NCBI GenBank assembly: GCA_902782305.1
Contig: CACZMV010000020.1
Span: forward strand, 1-64,000
From: an uncultured Prevotellaceae bacterium
GTDB taxonomy: Bacteria > Bacteroidota > Bacteroidia > Bacteroidales > Bacteroidaceae
Length of the DNA: 64,000 nt
Reading direction: 5' to 3'
The translations under genes and the position numbers were made by a program. Of this stretch, positions 1 through 8,726 are shown piece by piece; position 1 is the first letter of the stretch, and every line of letters begins with the position of its first letter. The notes below the pieces were generated by a model that was not told where the DNA came from, made no database searches, and worked only from the letters and a program-made list of their open reading frames with translations.

Positions 1-217
1 GTAAAATAAAGTAAAAACGATAATAAAACGATTAAACAATGCTAAAAGATGAACCAATTATTTGGTTTGCAACATAGAAGTAGAACCGACCCCATGATCG
101 CGATTTCCCCCGACACTTCCAATATTTCCCGTTACTTTTTGCAAACGCTGCAAATCAAGGGATTCGCCGAAAAATATAAAAATTGTCAAAACTTGCTTTT
201 CCAAGACGTTAAGATTA

Positions 218-247
218 TTGTGATTTGAAAGATATTAGTTATCTTTG
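218..247 (+). promoter_or_regulatory. Bacteroidetes-type promoter
   Basis: TTG at 218-220 and TATCTTTG at 240-247 are separated by 19 bp, matching the Bacteroidetes -33/-7 consensus. It would drive the membrane protein gene starting at 305. The rest of 1-304 is AT-rich and shows nothing else recognisable. Confidence 0.6.
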
Positions 248-304
248 TCGCAAACAAACGAAAGCTAACAAAATTATAAACAAGAAAGGAAATCAGAAAT
301 AAAG

Positions 305-1537
305 ATGGTAACAATGCATTTCAAACCTAAGGTTCCTAGCACATGGGGAAAAAATATCCTCACCAGCGTACTGGGCACCACCATATCTATTCTACTTACG
401 TTCGGTACATCAGCACTGGTTGAAAGTAGGGAGAAAGCAAACACCCAGCGACAGACAGCCATGATGGTGATTCACGACATCGATGTGTGTGTCAATCAAA
501 TGGAAGAGATGGCCAAGGATGAAGAGGAAAGGAACAATGCCGTCCAATATGTCCTGGCGCATCAGGACCAGATAGCGACATTGCCCGAGGATACCATCCT
601 TTTGGCGATGCTTATGCTAGCCAACTACAATGACAACCACACCATCTTCGACAATGCCAAGGAGAATATCTTCAAAAGCAGCCAGGACATCTGGAGCAAT
701 CTGGATAACATGGCCTTCATTGATAATATGGAGAAGTTCTATCGTGAAAGAAAAGAAATCGAAAGCCTCATATCGAAAAGTCCGACTTTTACTAAGCCTA
801 TTACTTTTGACGAATGGAACCAGATACAAATCGACTCTAAAGCAAATAATTACATGATTGACTACGCTGCCCTCCTGAAAGAAAAACTGAAGGATCGCAA
901 GGTGCAGTTTAATATCGACAATTCTACAGCCCGGACAAGATTCTACCGCGAATGTGCCCAAAAATGGAGGAATATCAGCGACCGCAACAAGTTCATCATG
1001 AATATCAGCGACGAGGAACTGGCCGAATATATCAAGAACAGCCAGCACAGCGGAAGCTCAGTCAGCAAGCGTGACCTGACAGGGCAATGGGAACGCAAGG
1101 CGGAAGGAATTAGAGACTATTATTACGAATTCCTGGAAAATGATTCTTTCAACATAAAGATTATAATGCATTGGGGAAATCCATTTTATAATGGCGAAAT
1201 CCATCTGTCATATATCTATGGTGGAAAATGGAATCTTAAGGACGACACGCTGTTTATGGAGTACGCTCCGAAATCCATGGAGGTCGAATTAGACACGTCG
1301 CGCATCAGTTACAGGCCTGAGATGCGTGATTCCGTGAAGGGTTACATCAGGCTTCTGAACATAGCGGCATGGAAACAATCGCTACGGAAATCGCTTGAAA
1401 GAAGCAGGAGGGATACATTCCCCGTGACCACCAACAAGGCTAATGACAAGATTGAAATGGTGGTGAGCCGAGATGACGACGGTAACGTAAAGAGCCATTA
1501 CATAAAGCGTCTCAAGGATAGCGACGTGTTTAAATAG
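305..1537 (+). CDS. hypothetical membrane-anchored protein
   Basis: A 410-residue protein with one N-terminal hydrophobic segment (about residues 16-40, rich in L, I, T and S) and then a long soluble, mostly helical region rich in charged residues. The last third starts with a 'LTGQWER' stretch and continues with alternating beta-type sequence, which resembles a small lipocalin-like barrel; this is a weak resemblance only. The start ATG at 305 follows a purine-rich stretch; an in-frame ATG at 314 is an alternative. A promoter lies 58 bp upstream and a hairpin terminator follows the stop, so it is probably transcribed alone. No enzyme motif was recognised and the function is unknown. Confidence 0.75.
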   Translation: MVTMHFKPKVPSTWGKNILTSVLGTTISILLTFGTSALVESREKANTQRQTAMMVIHDIDVCVNQMEEMAKDEEERNNAVQYVLAHQDQIATLPEDTILLAMLMLANYNDNHTIFDNAKENIFKSSQDIWSNLDNMAFIDNMEKFYRERKEIESLISKSPTFTKPITFDEWNQIQIDSKANNYMIDYAALLKEKLKDRKVQFNIDNSTARTRFYRECAQKWRNISDRNKFIMNISDEELAEYIKNSQHSGSSVSKRDLTGQWERKAEGIRDYYYEFLENDSFNIKIIMHWGNPFYNGEIHLSYIYGGKWNLKDDTLFMEYAPKSMEVELDTSRISYRPEMRDSVKGYIRLLNIAAWKQSLRKSLERSRRDTFPVTTNKANDKIEMVVSRDDDGNVKSHYIKRLKDSDVFK

Positions 1538-1559
1538 GGGCAAGATTCACCAGCCGTTG

Positions 1560-1582
1560 CCTCCCTTGTCAAGGGTGGTTTT
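1560..1582. terminator. hairpin terminator
   Basis: CCTCCCTT and AAGGGTGG form a stem around a 3-nt loop and are followed by TTTT. It lies between the convergent genes ending at 1537 and 1584 and fits termination of the plus-strand gene. Confidence 0.6.
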
Positions 1583-1583
1583 G

Positions 1584-2378
1584 CTATTTGGTAAAACCGC
1601 CGTATGACTTGGCAGCAGCTTGTATGGCTTCTTCGGTAGTATATTGCTCGTAGTAGGTGCAGCGGGTTACCACGCGTTGGCGGGAGGCATGGCCTTTCTT
1701 GAGGCGGATAAGGGCGAAGCCGAGCATGGGGTCTGCAAAGCGTTCCCCTACCAGAGCGAGTGTACCCTTAACGTTTTTGTAGGGCGACAGGAGCGTTGTA
1801 GGCACGAGGGTGAAGTCATCAGGGGTGATGGTCTCCACGGTGATGCGCAGATAAGGCATATCGTTCCATCCCGGTGGGGTGATGATCTCCTGTTGGAAGA
1901 CATAGAGGAGGTATTCGTCCTTCTTGACTTCCTGAGGGGTGAGGTCGGTAATCAGGGCTGGTATAATAGCGGAATGACCGGTAGAGCTGGCCGGATGGTC
2001 AATCTCCCCAAGCTGGTAGTTGATGGACTGTAGCGGGCCGTCGCTGATAATCATGTTGGGCAGCAATAGTGCGCGGCCCGAGTGGTACTGCTGCTTCGTG
2101 AAGTACGGAACGGGCGACTCCATGTTGATGGACATGAAGTGGCTATACGTGGTGTTATCTCCCCCCTCCATATAGACGTGCTCAGTGGTCTTGAGTGCCC
2201 GCCAGAGGGCATTGTTGTGGCTTTGTCGCTCACGTATGGCCAGTTGCTTGCGCGAGAGGCGGCGGGTCTTGCGGTTATGTGCCACGCGCCAGTATTTCTT
2301 GCCGTTGCGAACGTAGGCCGTCAGTTGTCCCACCCGTCCTTCTATGCCCAGTAAATCGTCATTGTTCTGTCGTGCCAT
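1584..2378 (-). CDS. hypothetical protein, DUF6266-like
   Basis: A 264-residue protein without signal peptide or membrane segment. The N-terminus (LLGIEGRVGQLTAYVRNGKK, then a basic stretch ending in RERQ) resembles the DUF6266 family, small Bacteroidetes proteins that begin with a glycine-rich 'GxxGxxG' turn and a basic segment. The remainder looks beta-rich. Family function is not known. It has its own upstream region with a -7 box at 2481-2488 and four 11-bp repeats at 2414-2457, in what would be its untranslated leader. Convergent with the gene ending at 1537. The family call is tentative. Confidence 0.65.
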   Translation of the reverse strand: MARQNNDDLLGIEGRVGQLTAYVRNGKKYWRVAHNRKTRRLSRKQLAIRERQSHNNALWRALKTTEHVYMEGGDNTTYSHFMSINMESPVPYFTKQQYHSGRALLLPNMIISDGPLQSINYQLGEIDHPASSTGHSAIIPALITDLTPQEVKKDEYLLYVFQQEIITPPGWNDMPYLRITVETITPDDFTLVPTTLLSPYKNVKGTLALVGERFADPMLGFALIRLKKGHASRQRVVTRCTYYEQYTTEEAIQAAAKSYGGFTK

Positions 2379-2413
2379 AATGTTGCGTATTTAGTGGTTC
2401 GATGTTGCACCTT

Positions 2414-2457
2414 TATATCTTCGGTATATCTTCGGTATGACCTCGGTATTCCTTCGG
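2414..2457. repeat. four 11-bp tandem repeats
   Basis: Four consecutive 11-bp units: TATATCTTCGG twice exactly, then TATGACCTCGG and TATTCCTTCGG. They sit between the likely transcription start (about 2475) and start codon (2378) of the minus-strand gene. Eleven bp is about one helical turn, so they could be an operator array or a structured leader. Elsewhere in 2379-2724 only the minus-strand -7 box was seen; the minus-strand reading frame across 2413-2673 overlaps it and looks non-coding. Confidence 0.7.
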
Positions 2458-2480
2458 TGCCCTTCCACTGATTTTGGCTA

Positions 2481-2488
2481 CAAAGATA
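2481..2488 (-). promoter_or_regulatory. -7 box for the DUF6266-like gene
   Basis: On the minus strand this reads TATCTTTG, a full match to TAnnTTTG. No clear TTG was found 19-21 bp upstream, so only the -7 element is supported. Confidence 0.45.
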
Positions 2489-2724
2489 ATATATCCGCAG
2501 GAAAAAACGCTCATAATGCAGGAAAAATGCAGATAACGATTGTTTCTTGGTGAAAGGAGACGTGAAAGTGCAGAAACTCTGCCGACAAATTCTCTTCCCA
2601 AGACTTTTGGGCTACCGAAGCATGCGACTCCTTTATTATCATGGCGTACAACTTCATCAGTCTCTTCAGACATGCTCTTTCATTTTTGTAAAAGAGTCCC
2701 TTTTCTTACACTTGGTCAGGAATC

Positions 2725-3774
2725 TTATTTCGCACTATTTTTATAAGTTGCAATGCGCTTGGCTACGTTCTCCTTGATGTTGTTGTAGAAGAACTGGTAG
2801 TCATCCTCATGGAAGCTGGCAGGTCCGAAGAAATCTGCCCCTTCGGTGACTGGTAATGTAGTGGTAGTCACGATGACACCGCGGGCAAGGTTGACCTGTG
2901 CGTCAACATCGAGCTGCAGAATCTCATATTCGCCTGGAGTCTCTTTTGTCCTGTACGTACCTTTGTTCATGCTGGCTGGTGCGTAGGTCTCGTCGAGTTT
3001 CCAGTTCAGCGGGTTGATGCTGATGCCACCTGGCAGTACCACAACGTTCTTGGCGTTCTCCTCTACGTTCTTGGGCCCCTCGGTGTTATAGCTGACGATG
3101 ACACCTGCGTCGCTCTCGCCTGTGGCAAACTTCATGTGCGGGTTAGCAGCGAGTTCATCTTTGGTGACGGAGAAGCCTATGGCGTATGCAGCCACCATGC
3201 GTTTGTAGTAATCGGGGTGCTCCTTGAAATAGTTCTTCAGCACGTACTTCACCATAGCCGAGCCCTGGCTGTGCCCCGCAATAATGAATGGACGGCCGTT
3301 GTTGCACTTCTCGAAATAGTAGTCGAGCGCGGCTTTGATGTCGGCGTAAGGTTCAGCGTCAAATGCAGCTTCGATACTTCCGTACTTTTTCGTAACTTCT
3401 CCACCATACTTCAAACCTACCTGGCGGTACCATGGCATAAACACGTTGCATGACTCCTTGAACACGCTGGAATTGGTCATGTATTCGCCCATTGCGCGCT
3501 GTCTCATTTCCTGGTTGTCGATCGGCGCATAATTAGGCGCACCTTCTTTGAAACTATCATCAATGTACGATGTACCGTAGATGTAGAAAGCATCGACGTC
3601 CTTGGTGATTTTCGGTATCTGGAGCCAGTTGGCTTCATTGGAATAATCAGTAGGCTTGATTTTTTCGCTGTCGGGATTAACCGGGTTGTCGTTGTTGTTA
3701 GTGCATGAAGTGAGCACCGTTGTTGTGCCGCAAGTTAGGATGGCGACAAGCATCCACATTGTCAATTTTTTCAT
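2725..3774 (-). CDS. DUF3089-family alpha/beta-hydrolase lipoprotein
   Basis: A 349-residue lipoprotein. The signal peptide ends in the lipobox LTSC, so it should be lipidated and anchored in the envelope. The body matches DUF3089, an alpha/beta-hydrolase family; the nucleophile elbow GHSQG is visible at about residue 165. Substrate is unknown. It is a paralogue of the lipoprotein at 4296-5339: both share the 'YAPAS.NKG' and 'FFGP.SFH..DY' stretches and about half their residues by eye. Between them lies a broken DUF3667 gene. All three are on the minus strand and may share a transcript. Confidence 0.85.
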   Translation of the reverse strand: MKKLTMWMLVAILTCGTTTVLTSCTNNNDNPVNPDSEKIKPTDYSNEANWLQIPKITKDVDAFYIYGTSYIDDSFKEGAPNYAPIDNQEMRQRAMGEYMTNSSVFKESCNVFMPWYRQVGLKYGGEVTKKYGSIEAAFDAEPYADIKAALDYYFEKCNNGRPFIIAGHSQGSAMVKYVLKNYFKEHPDYYKRMVAAYAIGFSVTKDELAANPHMKFATGESDAGVIVSYNTEGPKNVEENAKNVVVLPGGISINPLNWKLDETYAPASMNKGTYRTKETPGEYEILQLDVDAQVNLARGVIVTTTTLPVTEGADFFGPASFHEDDYQFFYNNIKENVAKRIATYKNSAK

Positions 3775-3794
3775 AATTGTTTGTCTTTGAAGTT

Positions 3795-4288
3795 TTATAA
3801 ATTTGAAATTATTTCTTTGTTGTTGTTACGGTAAGTGCGCTTGTTGATGCAATGGGTGACATAGAGGATGCCAGCCGTCAACAAGGTTGCGGCGGTAAGA
3901 ACTATCAGGATGCCTTGAAGCACATCGTACCAGTCTGCTTTATTATGAGTATAATCATAAGTATAACTAATAATCACTATTGTGACAATCATCGTTATTA
4001 GTACCAATAGTATGACGACTGTCAATCGCGCACCAGATAGCCCGGACGCCCTAGCAATTGGACGAGCGTATAGGTGAGCGAGCGGGAGTCTAGTCCCCAC
4101 AGGAGGGCGATGTTCTCTCGGATGGAGTTCCATCCCACGCGTCCCACCTCGGCACGCTGGCCACAGCGCGGACAGAAATTATCACGGAACTCCGTACCGC
4201 AGTTATGACAATGCTGGACGGTATCCTGATGACGGTTGACATAATGCGGCTCAGCCTGCTGCCAGCGTCTGAAGCGGTGGTAATTCAT
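3795..4288 (-). pseudogene. frameshifted DUF3667-like zinc-ribbon membrane protein
   Basis: The first frame (4288 to 4022) begins MNYHRF and carries a zinc ribbon (CHNCGTEF and CPRCGQ), then the 'LLGRPGYLVRD' segment typical of DUF3667 proteins, and stops at once. The downstream part, ending at 3795, is in another frame and encodes two hydrophobic membrane segments followed by a basic tail. An intact family member has both halves in one frame with a longer middle. I read this as one gene broken by an internal deletion or frameshift. The start at 4288 lies 8 nt after the upstream lipoprotein's stop, which favours it over an earlier in-frame ATG. Two separate small proteins are also possible. 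Confidence 0.55.
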
Positions 4289-4295
4289 GATTACC

Positions 4296-5339
4296 TTACT
4301 TTGATAAGCTTTGATAAGTCGCAATTCTTTTGGCTACGTTGTCCTTGATGTTGTTGTAGTAAAACGTGTAGTCGCCGTTATGGAAGCTCTGCGGGCCAAA
4401 GAAGTCAGTCAAGGCAATGGGCTCAGAGTTAGCATTTGTCACGACCACACCACGCTCGGGGTTCACCTGTGCGTCAGCACCGATGTCGCCGATGCTGACC
4501 GTACCAGCCTTCTCGTCTATGATGAGCGAACCCTTGTTCTCGCTCGCTGGCGCATAGGTATCATCGAGTTTCCAGTTTAGCGGGTTGATGCTAATAGCAC
4601 CCGGCATCACCACGACATTCGTGGCGTTTTGCTCGACGTTCTGCTTGCCCTCAGTATTCCAGCTGACAATGACTCCCGTGTCAGCCTCGCCAGTCGCACA
4701 CTTCAGGTGTGGGTTATCCTTTAGCCAGTCCTTCGTGATGGAGAAGCCGATCATGTACGAGGCGACCATGCGTTTATAGTAGGCAGGGCGCGCCTTGAAG
4801 TAGCTCTTCATGACGAGGCTGTTGATGGCCGAACCCTGGCTGTGGCTTGCGATGATGAATGGGCGTCCGTTGTTGTAGTTCTCGAAGTAGTAATCAAGGG
4901 CAGCAGTTATGTCCTCATAAGGCGTGCGGCTTTCAAGTGCGGCGCGAATGTCGCCAGTCTTGTCGTAAGCCCTTTTCAGAGCCATTGCACTGGCCTGTCG
5001 ATAATATGGCATGAACAGGTTTGTGGATTCCTCGAATGCACTCGCCATCCATATGTGGTCGTTTTTGGCACCCTGCAGCATATCAGGATTGTCGAGCGAG
5101 GCGTAGTCGGGGTCGCCCTCGTTTGAGCCTATGTACTCCGTCGGGTAGATGAAAAACGTGTCGAATTCCTTGGTGATTTCCGGAATTTGGTGCCAACAGG
5201 ATTTTTGGGAATAGTCTGGTGCACCAGCATTCTTAGGCTCTGTAGAAGACGAGTTGTCTTTACTACTGCATGAACTAAGTACCATTGTCGTGCCGCAAAT
5301 CAGTATAGCTGCAAGCATCCATTTTTTTATTCTTCTCAT
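4296..5339 (-). CDS. DUF3089-family alpha/beta-hydrolase lipoprotein
   Basis: A 347-residue paralogue of the lipoprotein at 2725-3774. Signal peptide with lipobox LSSC, then the DUF3089 hydrolase domain: 'FFIYPTEYIG' near the N-terminus and the nucleophile elbow SHSQGS in the middle. The elbow has Ser where the sister has Gly (GHSQG), but the Ser nucleophile is kept. Probably the first gene of a three-gene minus-strand transcript. Substrate unknown; the tandem copies suggest duplication followed by divergence. Confidence 0.85.
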   Translation of the reverse strand: MRRIKKWMLAAILICGTTMVLSSCSSKDNSSSTEPKNAGAPDYSQKSCWHQIPEITKEFDTFFIYPTEYIGSNEGDPDYASLDNPDMLQGAKNDHIWMASAFEESTNLFMPYYRQASAMALKRAYDKTGDIRAALESRTPYEDITAALDYYFENYNNGRPFIIASHSQGSAINSLVMKSYFKARPAYYKRMVASYMIGFSITKDWLKDNPHLKCATGEADTGVIVSWNTEGKQNVEQNATNVVVMPGAISINPLNWKLDDTYAPASENKGSLIIDEKAGTVSIGDIGADAQVNPERGVVVTNANSEPIALTDFFGPQSFHNGDYTFYYNNIKDNVAKRIATYQSLSK

Positions 5340-5482
5340 ATTACAATAATCTAGGGGTTAATACTAAATAGTGTTACAAATATAGTAAAATCCCCTAAAA
5401 GAAACATCACGACTCATGTCATGAGCCGTGATTCTTGCTGATTTCGTCACATTTTTGCTGATTTCGTCACTTTCGGACTACC

Positions 5483-6613
5483 TCAGACCTCTATTTTCTG
5501 CCTTGCCATCCAGGCTGTCACCGACTGACCTGTCTTGCGCTTGAACGCATCTCTGAAGGTGCTATAGCTTTGGTAGCCACTCTCAAAAGCCAACTGTTGG
5601 GCGATGACAGGGCGATGAGCAGCGACAGCTTCGTGATAAAGACAGATGAAATGATTGATTCGCAGATCGTTGATATAGGCATTGTAATTCATGCCCTGAC
5701 TGGAGAAATACTGGCTGAGATAAAGGCGGTTAATGCCAATCTCTCTGGCGAGTCGGGAAATATTAATGTCATGTTGCAGATAGAGACGTGATTCCTCACA
5801 ATACTGCTTCAATAGTGGCTCAATATTCTTGGAAAAGCCAAGCGGCGAAGCCGAGCGATGGCGCATGGATAATGAGAGGGGGTTATCTTCATCCTCCGCG
5901 ATGTCCGTCTGGATAGGGGTGCTCAGGTCGCTTAACGTTTCTACCCTCCACAGGAGATAGCAAATCAATATAATGTTATTCACCTGAACGATGTATTTGT
6001 TAGCCAGACCACCGATTTCAGACGTATAGATGCCGAACCCTAGAAGGATGACTGCAAGAACAACGAAGCTCTGCCATATCTCCTTGTGCTCCAGGTCGGC
6101 ATAGTTGTCGCGGAGCCAACGTCCATAGCTTCTGACCTCGCGTGCCATATATATAATTAATCCAATGGCCAGCAATAGTAGATAGGCATTTGACAACGGT
6201 AAAAAGTCTTCGCTATGGTTGGCAATGTTCAACGCCATAATTATAACTAAAGGTATAATCATCACCCAGGCAGACCACAGCGGTCGCTTGCGGTCTTGCA
6301 ACATAGTGAACAATATGACTATCGCCAAAGGGAAAGTTGTCATGTAATCGAGCAATGCGCCTATACTATAGCACAGCATCTTATCCTCGCTTGAAGTTAG
6401 ATAAATGCCCGGCATATACCACAAGTGACTCAAAGTCATGAAGGCAAAGAATGCTGCAGTCCAGCGACGCAAGCGCATTGGCGACGTAATATCAGGGGCA
6501 AAGGCATTGCCCCGACGGAACAGCAGATAGCAGCAGGCAACCAAATTCAAAGCTGCCACTACTGCATAAAGCATCATATAGAGTATATCTCCTTGAAACT
6601 CTTGCTCGTACAT
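5483..6613 (-). CDS. AraC-family regulator with N-terminal membrane domain
   Basis: The N-terminal part, about 220 residues, contains six or seven hydrophobic segments; the C-terminus (last ~100 residues) is a double helix-turn-helix AraC domain, with 'INRLYLSQYF' and 'AFESGYQSYSTFRDAFKRKTG' features. Membrane-embedded AraC proteins are common in Bacteroidetes and probably couple an envelope or ligand signal to transcription. I start it at ATG 6613 (MYEQEF) because a possible -7 box (minus TACTTTTG at 6630-6637) lies just upstream; an in-frame ATG at 6673 would lie before that box. It is divergent from nothing recognisable, so its targets are unclear. The gap 5340-5482 shows no feature. Confidence 0.85.
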   Translation of the reverse strand: MYEQEFQGDILYMMLYAVVAALNLVACCYLLFRRGNAFAPDITSPMRLRRWTAAFFAFMTLSHLWYMPGIYLTSSEDKMLCYSIGALLDYMTTFPLAIVILFTMLQDRKRPLWSAWVMIIPLVIIMALNIANHSEDFLPLSNAYLLLLAIGLIIYMAREVRSYGRWLRDNYADLEHKEIWQSFVVLAVILLGFGIYTSEIGGLANKYIVQVNNIILICYLLWRVETLSDLSTPIQTDIAEDEDNPLSLSMRHRSASPLGFSKNIEPLLKQYCEESRLYLQHDINISRLAREIGINRLYLSQYFSSQGMNYNAYINDLRINHFICLYHEAVAAHRPVIAQQLAFESGYQSYSTFRDAFKRKTGQSVTAWMARQKIEV

Positions 6614-6707
6614 ATCTGAATTACTGATGCAAAAGTACATAATAAAAAGAAGATTAGGGCTATTCGGGAACAATAATTTGCAGAAATTAGCAAATAAAGG
6701 CCCAAAA

Positions 6708-7108
6708 TTATCTGTGGAATCCGCGGCTTCTGTTTTGCTGATGCTCTTCCTTCATATCCTGAACGATATAGGAGAGTTGCCCCTTCACTCGCTCAGACTC
6801 ATCGGCTTTCAAAAAAGGACGTGAGGCATTGAGCACCTCATCTGCTGCCTTATCCTTGTCAGGCTGACAATTCATATAGCGCCTAACATCGCAATCCTGA
6901 CGATAACTGAAACTACGATAGCCAGACAGGAGATCAAGGGGGCGGTTCTATTGATCATTTTTCAGTTTCTGAATAACGCCAAAGGATACACCCGTTAATC
7001 TTGAGAGTTGTCTGATTCCTGCTCCTATGGAGAGGGCAGACACTGACTGACTTGCAGCCGTCAGTGTCAATATCCAAAATCTGATCACATTCCTCTAAGG
7101 GCATACAC
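6708..7108 (-). pseudogene. decayed gene remnants, possibly transposase-derived
   Basis: Two coding-like stretches are visible in one minus-strand frame, separated by a stop at 6948-6950. The upstream one ends 'GIRQLSRLTGVSFGVIQKL', a helix-turn-helix-like sequence resembling the C-terminus of REP-associated tyrosine (Y1) transposases. Upstream of it, coding resemblance continues in another frame, which suggests a frameshift. The downstream one (6947 to 6708, 79 codons, hydrophilic, no start codon near its beginning) was not recognised. I read the region as dead gene fragments. The rest of 6614-7240 shows nothing clear. Confidence 0.35.
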
Positions 7109-7240
7109 ACCAATTCTTTCAGATCCTCTCGGGGGATTCTGGAACGTCACACCGTGCCTGTCACCCTGTGACCAGAATCTAAAAGTGGATATTTCCTAGC
7201 CCATAGGCATTTCTGTTTTTAGGGTTCTACATTATATATC

Positions 7241-7510
7241 TTATGCCATTTCGTGGGCATAGTTCTGATAATTGCCCAGAATCTGCTCAATATGAATAAC
7301 TTCAGGGCAGGAGTCCCAAGTTACTCCGCCACCCATCAGATACCAATTGTCGCGCTCCTTTACAGGTACTTTTTTCAGCGAAGGGAATGCAGATATAGGC
7401 ATCACGACAGAACGTCCGTCCTGCAAATCAACCTGAAACTTTCCTCGCTTGGGGAAAGAAAGCCTTTTAATCTTGGGCTTCACATCCCAATATCCTTCTT
7501 TCTTATACAT
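7241..7510 (-). CDS. DUF2442-domain protein
   Basis: An 89-residue protein matching DUF2442: a beta strand 'FQVDLQDGRSVVMPIS', a middle 'SAFPSLKKV', and 'VTWDSCPEVIHIEQIL' at the end, where the family usually has 'i.Wp.g.DL..e.L'. DUF2442 genes often follow a DUF4160 gene in small two-gene modules suspected to be toxin-antitoxin-like. Here no intact DUF4160 gene is upstream; only a 13-codon frame beginning MPKILL, ending 5 nt before this start, remains at about 7550-7512. Function unproven. Confidence 0.7.
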   Translation of the reverse strand: MYKKEGYWDVKPKIKRLSFPKRGKFQVDLQDGRSVVMPISAFPSLKKVPVKERDNWYLMGGGVTWDSCPEVIHIEQILGNYQNYAHEMA

Positions 7511-7734
7511 AGCTTTTACTTCTTTTTAGCCGTAATATACAATAATATTTTAGGCATTGTCGATATCTTCTATGTTTTTGTTTTCATCTGCAAATATACG
7601 AAGTTTTTTTGAAATAACGTGCTTAAAAGCAAAAATTTTAATTCGGGTTAAAGAGTTGGTTATTATGCGACTTTGGCGCAGACATTGGCCTTTTGCTCAC
7701 TTATTCTTTGACCTATAGGTGCAAATCGAGTGAA

Positions 7735-7884
7735 TTACATGGCGAAATCGATGCCGATGATGATGCGCGGGTGCGATTTCAGGAAGTCGTTGCCCCAGAG
7801 ATAGAAGTTCCACTGTTTAAGGGTATAGTATGAGACAGGTACCAGTCCCCTTGGATCCTGGCGTATGATTTCCTTTTTAATCAT
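7735..7884 (-). other. short ORF, possible gene remnant
   Basis: A 49-codon frame starting MIKKEII and ending GIDFAM. Its composition (aromatic-rich, alternating) looks like the last strands of an outer-membrane barrel, but it is too short to be one and has no promoter or clear ribosome-binding site. It may be the tail of a lost gene. In the surrounding gap 7511-7968 the only other items are a minus-strand TATATTTG (7591-7598) and the promoter at 7937-7944. Confidence 0.25.
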
Positions 7885-7936
7885 AGGAAGTGAGAATAAA
7901 AAGATGCAAATGCTTTTAAGTCTCACCTATTTTTCA

Positions 7937-7944
7937 TATCTTTG
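7937..7944 (+). promoter_or_regulatory. -7 box for the HAD hydrolase gene
   Basis: TATCTTTG fits TAnnTTTG. A TTTT at 7914-7917, 19 bp upstream, is a weak -33. It lies over an in-frame TTG at 7942, which argues that translation starts downstream at GTG 7969. Confidence 0.5.
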
Positions 7945-7968
7945 CAGCGGAACTATATATATAATAAG

Positions 7969-8616
7969 GTGGAACCGAAGAAGATTAAGAATATAGCGTT
8001 TGACTTGGGCGGCGTAGTGCTGGCGCTGAGTCTGGAAGGAGGTATCAAGGGGTTCGAAAGGATTGGACTGAAGGACGCCAGACAGCGACTGGATGCTTTT
8101 GTGCAGAAGGGCGTGTTTGCCGACTTGGAGGCCGGGCGCATCACGAAGGAGGAGTTTAGAGCCGAGATGTGCAGAATGACGGGTAGGGAAGTGAGCATGC
8201 AGGAGTGTTACGAGGCTTGGCATGGCTATGCTGACTATGTGCCGCAACGCAATCTGGACTGCATCATGCGCTTGAGGGAGAATGGCTATAAGGTGTGTTT
8301 GTTGTCGAACACGAATCCGTTTATGATGATGTGGGCCGACAGTCCTGCGTTTGACGGCAAGGGGCATCCGCTCAGCTATTATTTCGATAAGATGTATCTG
8401 AGTTTCGAGTGTGGCGTGATGAAACCCAACGAGAAGATTTTCCGCATGATGCTGGAAGGTCAGCAGGCCACGCCCGAAGAGACGCTGTTTGTAGATGATG
8501 GCGAGGTGAACATCAGGACCGCACAGGCTTTGGGCATGCAGACGCTTTGTCCGCACGATAATGAGGACTGGACGCAATTTCCGGAAATCAAGCTTCTCTG
8601 CGAGAAAATTGATTAG
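7969..8616 (+). CDS. HAD-superfamily hydrolase, subfamily IA
   Basis: A 215-residue cytoplasmic phosphatase-type enzyme. All HAD motifs can be seen: motif I 'FDLGGVV' near the N-terminus (nucleophile Asp), motif II 'LLSNTN', motif III Lys in 'GVMKPNEKIF', and motif IV 'LFVDDGEVNIRTA'. The helical cap lies between motifs I and II, as in subfamily IA. Likely dephosphorylates a small sugar phosphate or nucleotide; substrate cannot be read. I start at GTG 7969 because an upstream TTG (7942) is inside the promoter -7 box. Next gene is rubrerythrin with its own promoter. Confidence 0.85.
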   Translation: MEPKKIKNIAFDLGGVVLALSLEGGIKGFERIGLKDARQRLDAFVQKGVFADLEAGRITKEEFRAEMCRMTGREVSMQECYEAWHGYADYVPQRNLDCIMRLRENGYKVCLLSNTNPFMMMWADSPAFDGKGHPLSYYFDKMYLSFECGVMKPNEKIFRMMLEGQQATPEETLFVDDGEVNIRTAQALGMQTLCPHDNEDWTQFPEIKLLCEKID

Positions 8617-8652
8617 AAAATGTATAAGTTGTGAAAAATGCCACAGAAAAAG

Positions 8653-8683
8653 TTGGAGGATAGGATTTTTCTCCTTATCTTTG
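8653..8683 (+). promoter_or_regulatory. rubrerythrin promoter
   Basis: TTG at 8653-8655 and TATCTTTG at 8676-8683 with a 20-bp spacer, a complete Bacteroidetes promoter 43 bp before the rubrerythrin start. Confidence 0.7.
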
Positions 8684-8726
8684 CGAAAGAAATTCATTTT
8701 TATACTAATTAAACAAATACTGAGTT

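Noticed and set aside
2413-2673. 86-codon minus-strand frame upstream of the DUF6266-like gene
   Set aside because: It overlaps the -7 box and the 11-bp repeats and shows no family resemblance.
7927-8697. 256-codon minus-strand frame opposite the HAD hydrolase
   Set aside because: The plus strand carries all four HAD motifs; the antisense frame is His/Leu-rich shadow sequence.
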